Notes: generated by a model from the letters alone, not told the origin. A stretch of 64,000 bases of DNA from Pseudomonas fluorescens (GCF_902497855.1 NZ_CABVHU010000003.1:399459-463458), one strand, 5' to 3'. Positions 34,914 through 45,815 are shown, counted from the first letter of the stretch. Made by a program: numbers and translations.

Positions 34914-34931
34914 GTCAGTCACGCTCGAGAA

Positions 34932-35246
34932 TCAGCCCAGGCGAGCAGCACCCACGTGATCGGAACCGTCGGCGGCGACCTTGGCGGCACCGGTGTGATC
35001 GAAGCCGTCAGCGGCGACTTTGGCGGCGCCAGTGTGATCAAAGCCGTCAGAAGCGAGTTTGCCAGCACCGACATGATCCGCGCCGTCGGCAGCGAAGGAT
35101 GCCGAGCCGGTATGGTCGTAACCGTCAGAAGCGACAGCTGCCGAGGTGGTGTAAACGGCCGAGCCAGTGCGATCGTAGCCGTCGGCGGCGAAGGTGTTGG
35201 CAGCCAGCACGGAGAGGGTCAGGGCGAGGATCAGTTTGGTTTTCAT
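34932..35246 (-). CDS. Exported protein made of short tandem repeats (DGxDHTGAA)
   Basis: A 104-residue exported protein. The signal peptide MKTLILALTLSVL-like (full form MKTKLILALTLSVLAANTFA) is followed by a mature part that is almost only repeats of 13-15 residues: AADGYDRTGSAVY, ASDGYDHTGSASF, AADGADHVGAGKL, ASDGFDHTGAAKV, AADGFDHTGAAKV, AADGSDHVGAARL. Each unit keeps D-G-x-D-(H/R)-(T/V)-G. Asp and His at fixed places could bind metal. I do not recognise a characterised family. It has its own hairpin downstream and a monocistronic look. It sits between nrdB and a DUF2790 gene. Confidence 0.8.
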   Translation of the reverse strand: MKTKLILALTLSVLAANTFAADGYDRTGSAVYTTSAAVASDGYDHTGSASFAADGADHVGAGKLASDGFDHTGAAKVAADGFDHTGAAKVAADGSDHVGAARLG

Positions 35247-35434
35247 GAGAATGCTCCAGGTTCGTTGGTGTTATGTGCCTTGGGTGTGGAATTGATACTA
35301 CGCCGACTATTTTGATTAAAAAGCGCAAATAAACGCTTAAAACAATCGGAGAAAACGATATATAAGGTCCGGCGCTTCATCTGCCTGAAACAGCGGGCGG
35401 GTGGGTCGAACCTTGGGAGGGTGAGGGTGGGTGA

Positions 35435-35698
35435 TCAGCCGTTGGAGCAGCCGTTGCCCATCACGCTGTAACGCAGAATGTGGCGCTGACCTTTGGAGTC
35501 GTCGTATTCCATTTTGGCCGGAACAACTTCGCAGACGTTGGGGATTTCGCTCATCGAGATGACTTTGGCGATGTCCAGGTCGGTGGAGTAGGTGTATTCC
35601 TCGATAACGGTTTGCTGCTGTGCGACATCAGTCGGAACCTCGTTTGCCATGGCGGTTGCGCACAGGCTGCTGAGGGCCAGAACTAATAAAGCTTTCAT
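35435..35698 (-). CDS. DUF2790 family exported protein
   Basis: A small exported protein of 87 residues with signal peptide MKALLVLALSSLCATAMA. The mature part, VEEYTYSTDLDIAKVISMSEIPNVC-like (EEYTYSTDLDIAKVI, then CEVVPAKMEYDDSKGQRHILRYSVMGNGC), is the DUF2790 pattern with two Cys that may form a disulfide. The family is common in Pseudomonas in many paralogues, with no known role; some respond to copper. The start is the ATG at 35698; a longer frame upstream lacks a signal. It is monocistronic. Confidence 0.82.
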   Translation of the reverse strand: MKALLVLALSSLCATAMANEVPTDVAQQQTVIEEYTYSTDLDIAKVISMSEIPNVCEVVPAKMEYDDSKGQRHILRYSVMGNGCSNG

Positions 35699-35922
35699 TT
35701 CAGGTTTACCTTTTAAAGGTCGAGTGGGGTCACGCAACCTTTTTGGGGTTGCGTGTGGAGCTGGGTTACCGGGATCTGGATTAACTGCCTTCGTGGGGGC
35801 TGCAACTGGGTTAATCGCGTTGCCTTGTTGGCGAGGTGGATTTTAGGCGGGGGGTGGGGATTCATATAGGTGGGGTTTTGATAAACACTTTTGGCGAATT
35901 TTGTAACAATCGTCGAATAACG

Positions 35923-36005
35923 TTGTGGGAGCCGGCTTGCTGGCGATCTTGACGACGTGGTTTTTCAGGTACGCCGCATTCGCCGGCAAGCCGGCTCCTA
36001 CAGGG
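35923..36005. repeat. REP pair (REPIN), inverted
   Basis: GTGGGAGCCGGCTTGCTGGCGA faces CGCCGGCAAGCCGGCTCCTAC, upstream of acsA. It separates the DUF2790 and acsA promoters. Confidence 0.85.
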
Positions 36006-36137
36006 GGTGCGTGCGCATTTCGGGCTTATCACGGTAATTTGTAGGGGCTTGTTACTACCATCGTCGAATGGTTCTATAGGCCCGGTCCGGCTACAACTGG
36101 GTCATACAAAAACAACTATTCCACCGAGGTAAGAAAG

Positions 36138-38093
36138 ATGAGTGCGGCTTCCCTGTATCCCGTTCGTCCCGAGGTTGCGGCCAACACGCTGACTGATGAG
36201 GCGACCTACAAGGCCATGTACCAGCAGTCCGTCGTCAACCCGGATGGCTTCTGGCGCGAGCAAGCCAAGCGCCTCGACTGGATCAAGCCTTTCACCACGG
36301 TGAAGCAGACGTCTTTCGACGATCACCATGTCGACATCAAGTGGTTCGCCGACGGCACCCTCAACGTGTCCTACAACTGCCTCGACCGTCATCTGGCCGA
36401 GCGCGGCGATCAGGTCGCGATCATTTGGGAAGGGGATGACCCTGCCGAAAGCCGCAACATCACCTACCGCGAACTGCACGAAGAAGTCTGCAAGTTCGCC
36501 AACGCCTTGCGCGGCCAGGATGTGCACCGCGGCGACGTGGTGACTATCTATATGCCGATGATCCCCGAAGCCGTGGTCGCCATGCTGGCCTGCACCCGGA
36601 TCGGCGCGATCCACTCGGTGGTGTTCGGTGGTTTCTCCCCGGAAGCCCTGGCGGGCCGGATCATCGATTGCCGTTCCAAAGTGGTGATCACCGCTGACGA
36701 AGGCCTGCGTGCCGGCAAGAGGATCCCGCTCAAGTCCAACGTCGATGACGCGCTGACCAACCCGGAAACCAGCAGCGTGCAGAAAGTCATCGTGTGCAAG
36801 CGCACCGCTGGCGACATCAAGTGGAACCAGCATCGCGACATCTGGTACGAAGACCTGATGAAAGTGGCGGGCAGCGTTTGCGCGCCGAAAGAGATGGGCG
36901 CCGAAGAAGCGCTGTTCATCCTCTACACCTCCGGTTCCACCGGCAAGCCCAAGGGCGTGCAGCACACCACCGGCGGTTACCTGCTGTATGCGGCCATGAC
37001 CCACGAGCGCGTGTTCGACTACCGCCCGGGCGAAGTCTACTGGTGCACCGCCGACGTCGGCTGGATCACCGGCCACACCTACATCGTCTACGGCCCATTG
37101 GCCAATGGCGCGACCACGTTGCTGTTCGAAGGCGTGCCGAACTATCCGGACATCACCCGGGTGGCGAAGATCGTCGACAAGCACCAGGTCAATATCCTCT
37201 ACACCGCGCCGACCGCGATCCGCGCGATGATGGCCTCGGGCACCGCCGCGGTCGAAGGCGCCGATGGAAGCAGCCTGCGTCTGCTGGGTTCGGTCGGCGA
37301 GCCGATCAACCCGGAAGCCTGGGATTGGTACTACAAAAACGTCGGTCAGTCCCGTTGCCCGATCGTCGACACCTGGTGGCAGACCGAAACCGGCGCCACC
37401 CTGATGAGCCCGTTGCCGGGTGCGCACGGCCTGAAGCCGGGTTCTGCGGCGCGTCCGTTCTTCGGCGTGGTGCCGGCCCTGGTGGACAACCTGGGCAACA
37501 TCATCGAAGGCGTGGCCGAGGGCAACCTGGTGATTCTCGATTCGTGGCCAGGCCAGGCGCGTACCCTGTATCGCGACCATGACCGTTTCGTCGACACCTA
37601 CTTCAAGACCTTCCGCGGCATGTATTTCACCGGTGACGGTGCCCGTCGTGACGCAGACGGTTACTACTGGATCACCGGGCGTGTGGACGACGTGCTCAAC
37701 GTGTCCGGCCACCGTATGGGCACCGCCGAGATCGAAAGCGCGATGGTCGCCCACCCGAAAGTCGCCGAGGCGGCGGTGGTCGGTGTGCCGCATGACATCA
37801 AGGGGCAGGGCATTTATGTCTATGTCACGCTGATCGGTGGTGAAGTGCCGACCGAGCAATTGCGCCTGGAGCTGAAAAACTGGGTGCGCAAAGAGATTGG
37901 CCCGATTGCTTCGCCGGATGTCATCCAGTGGGCGCCGGGGTTGCCGAAGACGCGTTCGGGCAAGATCATGCGCCGGATTCTGCGCAAGATCGCGACGGCG
38001 GAATACGATGGGTTGGGGGATATCTCCACCCTGGCGGATCCGGGTGTGGTGCAGCATTTGATTGATGAGCATAGGACGATGAACGTCGCTTAA
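36138..38093 (+). CDS. acsA: Acetyl-CoA synthetase
   Basis: AMP-forming acetate-CoA ligase, which activates acetate for the TCA/glyoxylate route; 651 residues, full length. The adenylation motifs are [18 protein letters not shown] (about 265-282), [13 protein letters not shown] (about 412-424, with Trp in the acetate pocket) and [24 protein letters not shown]. The acetylatable lysine is in [14 protein letters not shown] near residue 617. The start is the ATG at 36138 with GAGGTAAGAAAG upstream. It is a single-gene unit with a terminator after it. I have no sequence evidence for which of the paralogues in this genus it is. Confidence 0.96.
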   Translation: MSAASLYPVRPEVAANTLTDEATYKAMYQQSVVNPDGFWREQAKRLDWIKPFTTVKQTSFDDHHVDIKWFADGTLNVSYNCLDRHLAERGDQVAIIWEGDDPAESRNITYRELHEEVCKFANALRGQDVHRGDVVTIYMPMIPEAVVAMLACTRIGAIHSVVFGGFSPEALAGRIIDCRSKVVITADEGLRAGKRIPLKSNVDDALTNPETSSVQKVIVCKRTAGDIKWNQHRDIWYEDLMKVAGSVCAPKEMGAEEALFILYTSGSTGKPKGVQHTTGGYLLYAAMTHERVFDYRPGEVYWCTADVGWITGHTYIVYGPLANGATTLLFEGVPNYPDITRVAKIVDKHQVNILYTAPTAIRAMMASGTAAVEGADGSSLRLLGSVGEPINPEAWDWYYKNVGQSRCPIVDTWWQTETGATLMSPLPGAHGLKPGSAARPFFGVVPALVDNLGNIIEGVAEGNLVILDSWPGQARTLYRDHDRFVDTYFKTFRGMYFTGDGARRDADGYYWITGRVDDVLNVSGHRMGTAEIESAMVAHPKVAEAAVVGVPHDIKGQGIYVYVTLIGGEVPTEQLRLELKNWVRKEIGPIASPDVIQWAPGLPKTRSGKIMRRILRKIATAEYDGLGDISTLADPGVVQHLIDEHRTMNVA

Positions 38094-38114
38094 CGGCGGT
38101 TCTTGAGTCAATGA

Positions 38115-38153
38115 AGCCCCGCCAGGTTTGCGCCAGGTGGGGCTTTTTTTTGT
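38115..38153 (+). terminator. Rho-independent terminator of acsA
   Basis: The stem AGCCCCGCCAGG / CCAGGTGGGGCT is followed by T8, 22 bp after the acsA stop. Confidence 0.85.
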
Positions 38154-38179
38154 CTGGGGTTTTTGTGTTGTCTGTTCTG

Positions 38180-38283
38180 ACCTCTTCGCGAGCAGGCTCG
38201 CTCCCACAGGGTTTTCGGGATAGATTGCGATTGCATGCGCGCTAAAAATCCCTGTGGGAGCGAGCCTGCTCGCGAAGGCGGTC
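38180..38283. repeat. REP pair (REPIN), inverted, GTGGGAGCGAGCC type
   Basis: The arms CGCGAGCAGGCTCGCTCCCAC and GTGGGAGCGAGCCTGCTCGCG face each other across about 60 bases. It is a variant of the common REP with an extra CTGC core. Confidence 0.88.
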
Positions 38284-38606
38284 TGTCAGGCACACATAAA
38301 CAACGACCAATAATTATCGGCTTCCCCCGTAGTCCGTTTCTTACTGTTACCCACTACCCTTCAAATAACTGAATGTGTAACCGCTCAAGCCGTTACGGGG
38401 CATTGAGAAACGCAAAATCCCACTTCCGGGGCACTTCAGCGCCCTAAAAAAATAAGACCCAACGCTACACTTGCCGGATTAGAAGGCTTTGCCAATAATA
38501 GGCCCGCAATTTGCAACTTCGATCGGTTCACTGTCTTTTGCTCTTGCATGAAATTGCAAGGCTGTCAACGCGCCCGAACGGCTATCTCGGTGCTTCTGTA
38601 ATTTGT

Positions 38607-38622
38607 TGTCGCATTGAAGAAA
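38607..38622 (+). promoter_or_regulatory. ArgR-type half-site upstream of aotJ
   Basis: TGTCGCATTGAAGAAA fits the Pseudomonas ArgR half-site TGTCGC-N8-AA exactly. It lies 184 bp before the aotJ ATG in a region free of genes (38284-38790). The 11-base core TTGTCGCATTG recurs upstream of aruC. A second, poorer half-site is expected about 21 bp away but is not clear. The rest of this roughly 500-bp gap holds no other feature I recognise. Confidence 0.7.
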
Positions 38623-38790
38623 TATCGGCTTCGGGCCTGTCGTTAGAATGCCGATCACTCGCTCGTCGTTGCTCGCGTTGAAAATCAACGCGGGTTTCCA
38701 GGACGCAGCACTGCTTTGCGGTTCCACTCATTCGCATATTGGGCTATCGCTCACTCTGCCGTTTTAGCCCTTTACCGATGGAGTCCCAAG

Positions 38791-39564
38791 ATGAAGAAAC
38801 TCGTGCTGCTTGGCGCCCTGGCACTGTCCGTGCTGTCCCTGCCGACGTTCGCTGATGAAAAACCGCTGAAAATCGGTATCGAAGCGGCTTACCCTCCGTT
38901 TGCTTCCAAAGCGCCGGACGGCAGCATCGTGGGTTTCGACTACGACATCGGCAACGCCCTGTGTGAAGAGATGAAGGTCAAGTGCACTTGGGTCGAACAA
39001 GAGTTCGACGGCCTGATCCCGGCCCTCAAGGTGCGCAAGATCGACGCGATCCTGTCGTCCATGTCGATCACCGAAGACCGCAAGAAGTCCGTGGACTTCA
39101 CCAACAAGTACTACAACACCCCGGCGCGCCTGGTGATGAAGGCCGGCACCCCGGTCAGCGACAGCCTGGCTGAGCTCAAGGGCAAGAACATCGGCGTGCA
39201 GCGTGGTTCGATCCACGAGCGTTTCGCCCGCGAAGTCCTGGCCCCGCTGGGTGCCGAGATCAAGCCTTACGGTTCGCAGAACGAAATCTACCTCGACGTG
39301 GCGGCCGGTCGCCTCGACGGTACCGTGGCAGACGCTACGCTGCTGGATGACGGTTTCCTGAAAACCGACGCCGGCAAAGGTTTCGCCTTCGTTGGCCCGG
39401 CCTTCACCGACGTCAAATACTTCGGCGACGGCGTGGGTATCGCGGTGCGCAAGGGTGACGCGCTCAAAGACAAGATCAACACCGCGATCACGGCCATTCG
39501 CGAGAACGGCAAGTACAAGCAAATCCAGGACAAGTACTTCGCCTTCGATATCTACGGCAAGTAA
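38791..39564 (+). CDS. aotJ: Arginine/ornithine ABC transporter, periplasmic binding protein
   Basis: Periplasmic binding protein of 257 residues that captures arginine and ornithine for import. The signal peptide is [21 protein letters not shown]. The class-3 binding-protein fold is marked by [68 protein letters not shown] and [16 protein letters not shown]. It heads the aotJQMOP-argR operon. A hairpin with a T tract between it and aotQ should leave more aotJ than transporter mRNA. An ArgR-type site is upstream. The longer upstream frame has no signal peptide and is rejected. Confidence 0.95.
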   Translation: MKKLVLLGALALSVLSLPTFADEKPLKIGIEAAYPPFASKAPDGSIVGFDYDIGNALCEEMKVKCTWVEQEFDGLIPALKVRKIDAILSSMSITEDRKKSVDFTNKYYNTPARLVMKAGTPVSDSLAELKGKNIGVQRGSIHERFAREVLAPLGAEIKPYGSQNEIYLDVAAGRLDGTVADATLLDDGFLKTDAGKGFAFVGPAFTDVKYFGDGVGIAVRKGDALKDKINTAITAIRENGKYKQIQDKYFAFDIYGK

Positions 39565-39585
39565 TTCGCCCCGGCGACAAGTCCG

Positions 39586-39631
39586 AAATGGCGCAAGCAA
39601 CAGGATCTCTGAGGTTTGCGCCATTTTTTCA
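39586..39631 (+). terminator. Hairpin attenuator between aotJ and aotQ
   Basis: AAATGGCGCAA pairs with TTGCGCCATTT (loop about 18), followed by TTTTC. It lies 22 bp after aotJ and 25 bp before aotQ. It probably causes partial termination or protects the aotJ 3' end. Confidence 0.7.
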
Positions 39632-39655
39632 TCCCCCTTTTCGAGGACCTGAATC

Positions 39656-40345
39656 ATGTTGAAAGGCTACGGGGCTGTCATCCTCGATGGCGCTTGGCTG
39701 ACGCTTCAGCTCGCCTTGTCGTCCATGGTCCTGGCGATTGTTCTGGGTCTGATCGGCGTTGCGCTGCGTCTGTCCCCGATTCGCTGGCTGGCCTGGCTGG
39801 GCGATCTGTATTCCACGGTGATCCGCGGGATTCCCGACCTGGTGCTGATCCTGCTGATTTTCTACGGGGGGCAGGACCTGCTCAACCGCGTCGCACCGCT
39901 GCTCGGTTTTGACGACTACATCGACCTGAACCCGTTGGCCGCCGGTATCGGCACCTTGGGCTTCATCTTCGGCGCGTATCTGTCGGAGACCTTTCGTGGC
40001 GCCTTCATGGCGATCCCCAAAGGCCAGGCCGAAGCCGGCATGGCGTACGGCATGAGCAGTTTTCAGGTGTTCTTCCGGGTGCTGGTGCCGCAGATGATTC
40101 GCCTGGCGATTCCGGGTTTCACCAACAACTGGCTGGTCCTGACCAAGGCCACCGCACTGATTTCGGTGGTGGGTCTGCAAGACATGATGTTCAAGGCCAA
40201 GCAGGCGGCAGATGCCACCCGCGAGCCTTTCACCTTCTTCCTCGCAGTGGCGGCGATGTACCTGGTGATCACCAGTGTCTCGTTGCTGGCATTGCGTCAC
40301 CTTGAGAAGCGCTACTCGGTAGGCGTAAGGGCGGCTGATCTATGA
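39656..40345 (+). CDS. aotQ: Arginine/ornithine ABC transporter permease
   Basis: Inner-membrane permease of 229 residues, HisMQ type, with about five membrane segments. The coupling EAA-type loop is seen in GAYLSETFRGAFMAIPKGQAEAGMAYGMS (the A-x-x-x-G pattern that contacts the ATPase). It begins MLKGYGAVILDGAWLTLQLAL. It overlaps aotM by four bases (ATGA), so the two permeases are translationally coupled. Confidence 0.94.
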   Translation: MLKGYGAVILDGAWLTLQLALSSMVLAIVLGLIGVALRLSPIRWLAWLGDLYSTVIRGIPDLVLILLIFYGGQDLLNRVAPLLGFDDYIDLNPLAAGIGTLGFIFGAYLSETFRGAFMAIPKGQAEAGMAYGMSSFQVFFRVLVPQMIRLAIPGFTNNWLVLTKATALISVVGLQDMMFKAKQAADATREPFTFFLAVAAMYLVITSVSLLALRHLEKRYSVGVRAADL

Positions 40346-41040
40346 TCTTCGACTACAACGTCATTTGGGAGGCCTTGCCGCTGTACCTCGGCGGCCTGGT
40401 GACCACCCTCAAACTGCTCGCGCTGTCGCTGTTTTTCGGCCTGCTGTGTGCCTTGCCGCTGGGCTTGATGCGCGTCTCGAAGAACTCGGTCGTCAACTTG
40501 AGCGCCTGGCTTTACACCTACGTGATCCGCGGCACGCCGATGCTGGTGCAGCTGTTTTTGATCTACTACGGCCTGGCGCAATTCGAAGCGGTACGGGAAA
40601 GCTTCTTGTGGCCGTGGCTGTCCAGCGCCACGTTCTGTGCCTGCCTGGCCTTCGCCATCAACACCAGCGCCTACACCGCTGAAATCATCGCCGGCAGCCT
40701 GCGCGCCACGCCCAATGGCGAGATCGAAGCGGCCAGGGCCATGGGCATGTCGCGCTACAAGATGTACAAGCGCATCCTGCTGCCATCGGCCCTGCGCCGG
40801 GCGCTGCCGCAGTACAGCAACGAAGTGATCATGATGCTGCAGACCACCAGTCTGGCGTCCATCGTGACCCTGATCGACATCACCGGTGCCGCACGCACGG
40901 TCAACGCCCAGTTCTACTTGCCGTTCGAAGCCTACATCACGGCCGGCGTGTTCTACCTGTGCCTGACCTTCATTCTGGTGAAACTGTTCAAACTGGCCGA
41001 GCGCCGCTGGCTGGGCTATCTGGCCCCGCGGAAGCACTGA
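40342..41040 (+). CDS. aotM: Arginine/ornithine ABC transporter permease
   Basis: Second inner-membrane permease, 232 residues. The EAA loop is in YTAEIIAGSLRATPNGEIEAARAMGMSRYKMYKRILLP. The start MIFDYNVIWEALPLYLGGLVTTLKLL has the typical first membrane segment. It overlaps aotQ by ATGA and is one base before the aotO start. It is expected to form a heterodimer with AotQ. Confidence 0.94.
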   Translation: MIFDYNVIWEALPLYLGGLVTTLKLLALSLFFGLLCALPLGLMRVSKNSVVNLSAWLYTYVIRGTPMLVQLFLIYYGLAQFEAVRESFLWPWLSSATFCACLAFAINTSAYTAEIIAGSLRATPNGEIEAARAMGMSRYKMYKRILLPSALRRALPQYSNEVIMMLQTTSLASIVTLIDITGAARTVNAQFYLPFEAYITAGVFYLCLTFILVKLFKLAERRWLGYLAPRKH

Positions 41041-41041
41041 T

Positions 41042-42154
41042 ATGGAACGTATCGATCATGCATTGCCGTGGAACCACCTGGGCAGCGAACGCCAGATTTC
41101 GGTGTTCCGCTTCGGCAGCGGCGAGCGCAAGGCCTACATCCAGTCCAGCCTGCACGCCGATGAATTGCCGGGCATGCGCACGGCCTGGGAGCTGAAAAAG
41201 CGCCTGACCGAACTCGAAACCCAGGGCTTGCTCAATGGCGTGATCGAGCTGGTGCCGGTGGCCAACCCTCTGGGCCTCGGCCAGTTGCTTCAGGGCAATC
41301 ATCAGGGGCGTTTCGACGCGGCCAGCGGCAAGAATTTCAACCGCGATTTCGTTGAGCTGAGCGCGCCGGTGGCCGCTGAGCTGCAAGGGCATCTGGGCGA
41401 TGATCCGCACGCCAATATCCGCTTGATCCGTCAGACCATGAGCGATGTGCTCGACGCCTTGCCGCCGGCTGCGAGTCAGTTGCAAGGCATGCAGCGCATC
41501 TTGCTCAGCCATGCCTGTACCGCCGACGTGGTGCTGGACTTGCATTGCGATACCGATGCGGCGCTGCACATGTACGCCTTGCCGCAGCACTGGCCGCAGT
41601 GGCGTTCCCTCGCCGCGCACCTGGACGTGAAGGTGGGGTTGCTGGCCGAAGATTCCGGCGGCAGTTCCTTCGACGAAGCCTGTTCGCTGCCGTGGCTGCG
41701 CCTGTCGCGTCTGTTCCCGGATGCGCAGATTCCGCTGGCCTGCCTGGCGACGACCATTGAGCTGGGTGGCCAGGCCGATACCGGTCGCGCTGAAGCACAG
41801 GCTTACGCCGAAGGCATTCTGGCGTTCCTCGCCGAGCAAGGCTTGATCAGCGGCGAATGGCCGAAACCTGCGCACGAGGCGTGCGAAGGCCTGCCGTTCG
41901 AAGGCACCGAATTGCTGTTCGCGCCGCACCCTGGGGTGATCAGCTTTTTGCGCAAGCCCGGCGAGTGGGTCGAAGCCGGCGACGAGATTTTCGAAGTGAT
42001 CGATCCGTTATCGGATCGGGTCAGCACGGTGTGTGCTGGTACGTCCGGGGTGCTGTTTGCCATTGAACGGCTGCGTTATGCCCAACCCGGTTTCTGGCTG
42101 GCCAAGGTGGCGGGGCGCGAAGCGCTGCGTCACGGGCGCTTGCTCAACGACTGA
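41042..42154 (+). CDS. aotO: AotO, succinylglutamate desuccinylase/aspartoacylase-family protein
   Basis: A 370-residue zinc carboxypeptidase-fold protein of the succinylglutamate desuccinylase/aspartoacylase family, encoded inside the aot operon. The zinc motif is YIQSSLHADELPGMRTAW (H-x-x-E), the third ligand is in VVLDLHCDTDAALHMYAL, and a late catalytic Glu is probably in ATTIELGGQAD. Its role in arginine use is not settled: the P. aeruginosa orthologue is not essential for transport. It is one base after aotM and 27 bp before aotP. Confidence 0.92.
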   Translation: MERIDHALPWNHLGSERQISVFRFGSGERKAYIQSSLHADELPGMRTAWELKKRLTELETQGLLNGVIELVPVANPLGLGQLLQGNHQGRFDAASGKNFNRDFVELSAPVAAELQGHLGDDPHANIRLIRQTMSDVLDALPPAASQLQGMQRILLSHACTADVVLDLHCDTDAALHMYALPQHWPQWRSLAAHLDVKVGLLAEDSGGSSFDEACSLPWLRLSRLFPDAQIPLACLATTIELGGQADTGRAEAQAYAEGILAFLAEQGLISGEWPKPAHEACEGLPFEGTELLFAPHPGVISFLRKPGEWVEAGDEIFEVIDPLSDRVSTVCAGTSGVLFAIERLRYAQPGFWLAKVAGREALRHGRLLND

Positions 42155-42181
42155 CTGACTGTTTTTGTGAGAACCGACCGC

Positions 42182-42946
42182 ATGTACAAACTTGAAGTCC
42201 AAGACCTGCATAAACGCTATGGCAGTCACGAAGTGCTCAAGGGCGTGTCCCTGAAGGCGGCGGCTGGCGATGTGATCAGCATCATCGGCTCCAGTGGCTC
42301 CGGCAAAAGTACCTTCCTGCGCTGCATCAACCTGCTAGAGCAGCCCCACGCCGGCAAGATTCTGCTCAACAACGAAGAGCTGAAACTGGTGGCGAACAAG
42401 GACGGCGCGCTGAAGGCGGCCGACCCGAAACAGCTGCAACGCATGCGTTCGCGCCTGTCGATGGTGTTCCAGCATTTCAATCTGTGGTCGCACATGACTG
42501 CGCTGGAAAACATCATGGAAGCGCCGGTGCACGTGCTCGGCATGTCCAAGGCCGAAGCCCGCGAGAAGGCCGAACTCTACCTGAACAAGGTCGGCGTGGC
42601 GCATCGCAAGGACGCCTACCCGGGCCACATGTCCGGCGGCGAACAGCAGCGCGTGGCGATTGCCCGGGCGCTGGCGATGGAGCCCGAGGTGATGCTGTTC
42701 GACGAACCGACCTCGGCCCTCGACCCGGAACTGGTGGGCGACGTGTTGAAAGTCATGCAGGCCCTGGCCCAGGAAGGCCGGACCATGGTGGTGGTGACCC
42801 ACGAAATGGGCTTCGCCCGTGAAGTGTCGAACCAGCTGGTGTTCCTGCACAAAGGCGTCGTCGAAGAAAGCGGCAACCCGCGTGAGGTGCTGGTCAATCC
42901 ACAGTCCGAACGCTTGCAACAATTCCTCTCGGGCAGCCTGAAGTAA
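42182..42946 (+). CDS. aotP: Arginine/ornithine ABC transporter ATP-binding protein
   Basis: ATPase subunit of 254 residues. Walker A is GSSGSGKSTFLR (about residue 37), the Q-loop is in MVFQHFNLWSHM, the signature is MSGGEQQRVAIARALA and Walker B is VMLFDEPTSALD, followed by the switch His in VVVTHEMGFAREV. The start is the ATG at 42182; a GTG fifteen bases earlier is less likely. All elements are intact. It is the last transporter gene before the REP cluster and argR. Confidence 0.95.
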   Translation: MYKLEVQDLHKRYGSHEVLKGVSLKAAAGDVISIIGSSGSGKSTFLRCINLLEQPHAGKILLNNEELKLVANKDGALKAADPKQLQRMRSRLSMVFQHFNLWSHMTALENIMEAPVHVLGMSKAEAREKAELYLNKVGVAHRKDAYPGHMSGGEQQRVAIARALAMEPEVMLFDEPTSALDPELVGDVLKVMQALAQEGRTMVVVTHEMGFAREVSNQLVFLHKGVVEESGNPREVLVNPQSERLQQFLSGSLK

Positions 42947-43010
42947 TCAGGGCTGCCGTTGTGCACCGCGATAGTGCATGCTTCTTGATCTAAAGGCTGC
43001 CCCCGATCTC

Positions 43011-43113
43011 CTGTAGGAGCCGGCTTGCCGGCGATGGCGATCTCTGTAGGAGCCCGGCTTGCCGGCGAAGGCGATCCCAAGGACGCCTTCGCCGGCAAGC
43101 CGGGCTCCTACAG
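43011..43113. repeat. Cluster of three REP units
   Basis: Two same-facing units (GTAGGAGCCGGCTTGCC at 43013 and GTAGGAGCCCGGCTTGCC at 43046) are followed by one facing back (GGCAAGCCGGGCTCCTAC). The group separates aotP from argR. Confidence 0.88.
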
Positions 43114-43207
43114 GGGGGGGGCGGGGTTGTTTTGAGATGTGCGTTCATTTACGGGCTAGCATTGACCCCGTGCCTTCATCACTGTTTTCGTTTTCGGATT
43201 GCCCGCC

Positions 43208-44188
43208 ATGACTGCCCATCGAATTGGTTTCCTGATTTGGCCCAGCACTAAAGCATTGACGCTTGCGCTGGCTGAGGAGGCCTTGCGTGTTGCCCAGCGT
43301 GTGCATCCGGACGTGGTCTACGAGCTGTCGTTTTTGCAGGCCGAACCGCAGGGCGAAGGTGCCTGGCGATTGCCGGGTGAGCCCTGGGCCGGCAAGCTCG
43401 AACACTTCCAGAAACTGTTCCTGCTCGCCGACGAGCCACCGACCGCACTGGCGCCGGCGCTCAGCAGTGCGCTGAAACAACTGGTGCGTGCCGGTTGCGT
43501 GATCGGCGGCCTGTCGGCCGGCGTTTACCCGTTGGCGCAACTCGGTTTGCTCGACGGTTATCGCGCCGCCGTGCACTGGCGCTGGCAGGACGATTTCGCC
43601 GAGCGCTTCCCGAAAGTCATTGCCACCAGCCATCTGTTCGACTGGGATCGCGATCGTCTGACCGCGTGCGGCGGCTTGTCGGTGCTGGATCTGTTGCTGG
43701 CGGTGCTGGCCCGTGATCACGGTGCCGAACTGGCGGGCGCCGTCTCGGAAGAACTGGTGGTGGAGCGCATCCGCGAAGGCGGCGAGCGCCAACGCATTCC
43801 GCTGCAAAACCGCTTGGGCTCCAGCCATCCGAAGCTCACCCAGGCGGTGTTGCTGATGGAAGCCAACATCGAAGAGCCGCTGACCACCGACGAAATCGCC
43901 CAGCATGTGTGCGTGTCCCGTCGGCAGCTGGAGCGCATCTTCAAGCAATACCTCAACCGGGTGCCGAGCCAGTACTACCTGGAACTGCGCCTGAACAAGG
44001 CCCGGCAGATGTTGATGCAAACCAGCAAGTCGATCATCCAGATCGGCCTGTCATGCGGCTTTTCCTCGGGGCCGCATTTCTCCAGCGCCTACCGCAACTT
44101 CTTCGGAGCCACGCCGCGGGAAGATCGCAACCAGCGGCGTAGCAGCAGTCCGTTCGAGTTGTCTTCGGTGCCGTCGGAGCGCGGCTAA
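43208..44188 (+). CDS. argR: Arginine regulator ArgR (AraC family)
   Basis: AraC-family regulator of 326 residues. The N-terminal DJ-1/PfpI-like sensor domain (MTAHRIGFLIWPSTKALTLAL, then GCVIGGLSAGVYPLAQLGLLDG) is followed by a C-terminal double HTH (LTTDEIAQHVCVSRRQLERIFKQY, SIIQIGLSCGFSSGPHFSSAYRNFFG). This is the Pseudomonas ArgR, unrelated to E. coli ArgR; it activates aot and aru and represses arginine synthesis genes. The start is the ATG at 43208; an in-frame TTG three codons earlier is less likely. It follows the aot genes and probably shares their transcript, across a REP cluster. Confidence 0.94.
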   Translation: MTAHRIGFLIWPSTKALTLALAEEALRVAQRVHPDVVYELSFLQAEPQGEGAWRLPGEPWAGKLEHFQKLFLLADEPPTALAPALSSALKQLVRAGCVIGGLSAGVYPLAQLGLLDGYRAAVHWRWQDDFAERFPKVIATSHLFDWDRDRLTACGGLSVLDLLLAVLARDHGAELAGAVSEELVVERIREGGERQRIPLQNRLGSSHPKLTQAVLLMEANIEEPLTTDEIAQHVCVSRRQLERIFKQYLNRVPSQYYLELRLNKARQMLMQTSKSIIQIGLSCGFSSGPHFSSAYRNFFGATPREDRNQRRSSSPFELSSVPSERG

Positions 44189-44215
44189 CTCCAGCACCCG
44201 TTCATCCTGCGCCAT

Positions 44216-44307
44216 CCCCTGTAGGAGCCGGCTTGCCGGCGAAGGCGTCCTCAAGGGCAGTGCATGGCTCTGGACCGCCTTCGCTGGCAAGCCAGCTCCT
44301 ACAGGGG
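44216..44307. repeat. REP pair (REPIN), inverted
   Basis: GTAGGAGCCGGCTTGCCGGCGA faces CGCTGGCAAGCCAGCTCCTAC, just after argR and before the aruC promoter. Confidence 0.88.
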
Positions 44308-44377
44308 CGCATCGGTTTCCCGCAGAACTGCCTACAAGCGCACGCGACAGTTTAAACTGCGCTTTTGCGACGCTATT

Positions 44378-45744
<1,367 letters not shown>

Positions 45745-45751
45745 TAGACCC

Positions 45752-45779
45752 TTCGACGCCTGATCATTCAGGCGTCGAA
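45752..45779 (+). terminator. Hairpin after aruC
   Basis: TTCGACGCCTG pairs perfectly with CAGGCGTCGAA (loop ATCATT) 8 bp after the aruC stop. No real U tract follows (CCCAATTTT), so it may attenuate or protect the 3' end rather than terminate fully. Confidence 0.6.
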
Positions 45780-45815
45780 CCCAATTTTCATGCCGGGCCA
45801 GCCCTGATGCACCAC

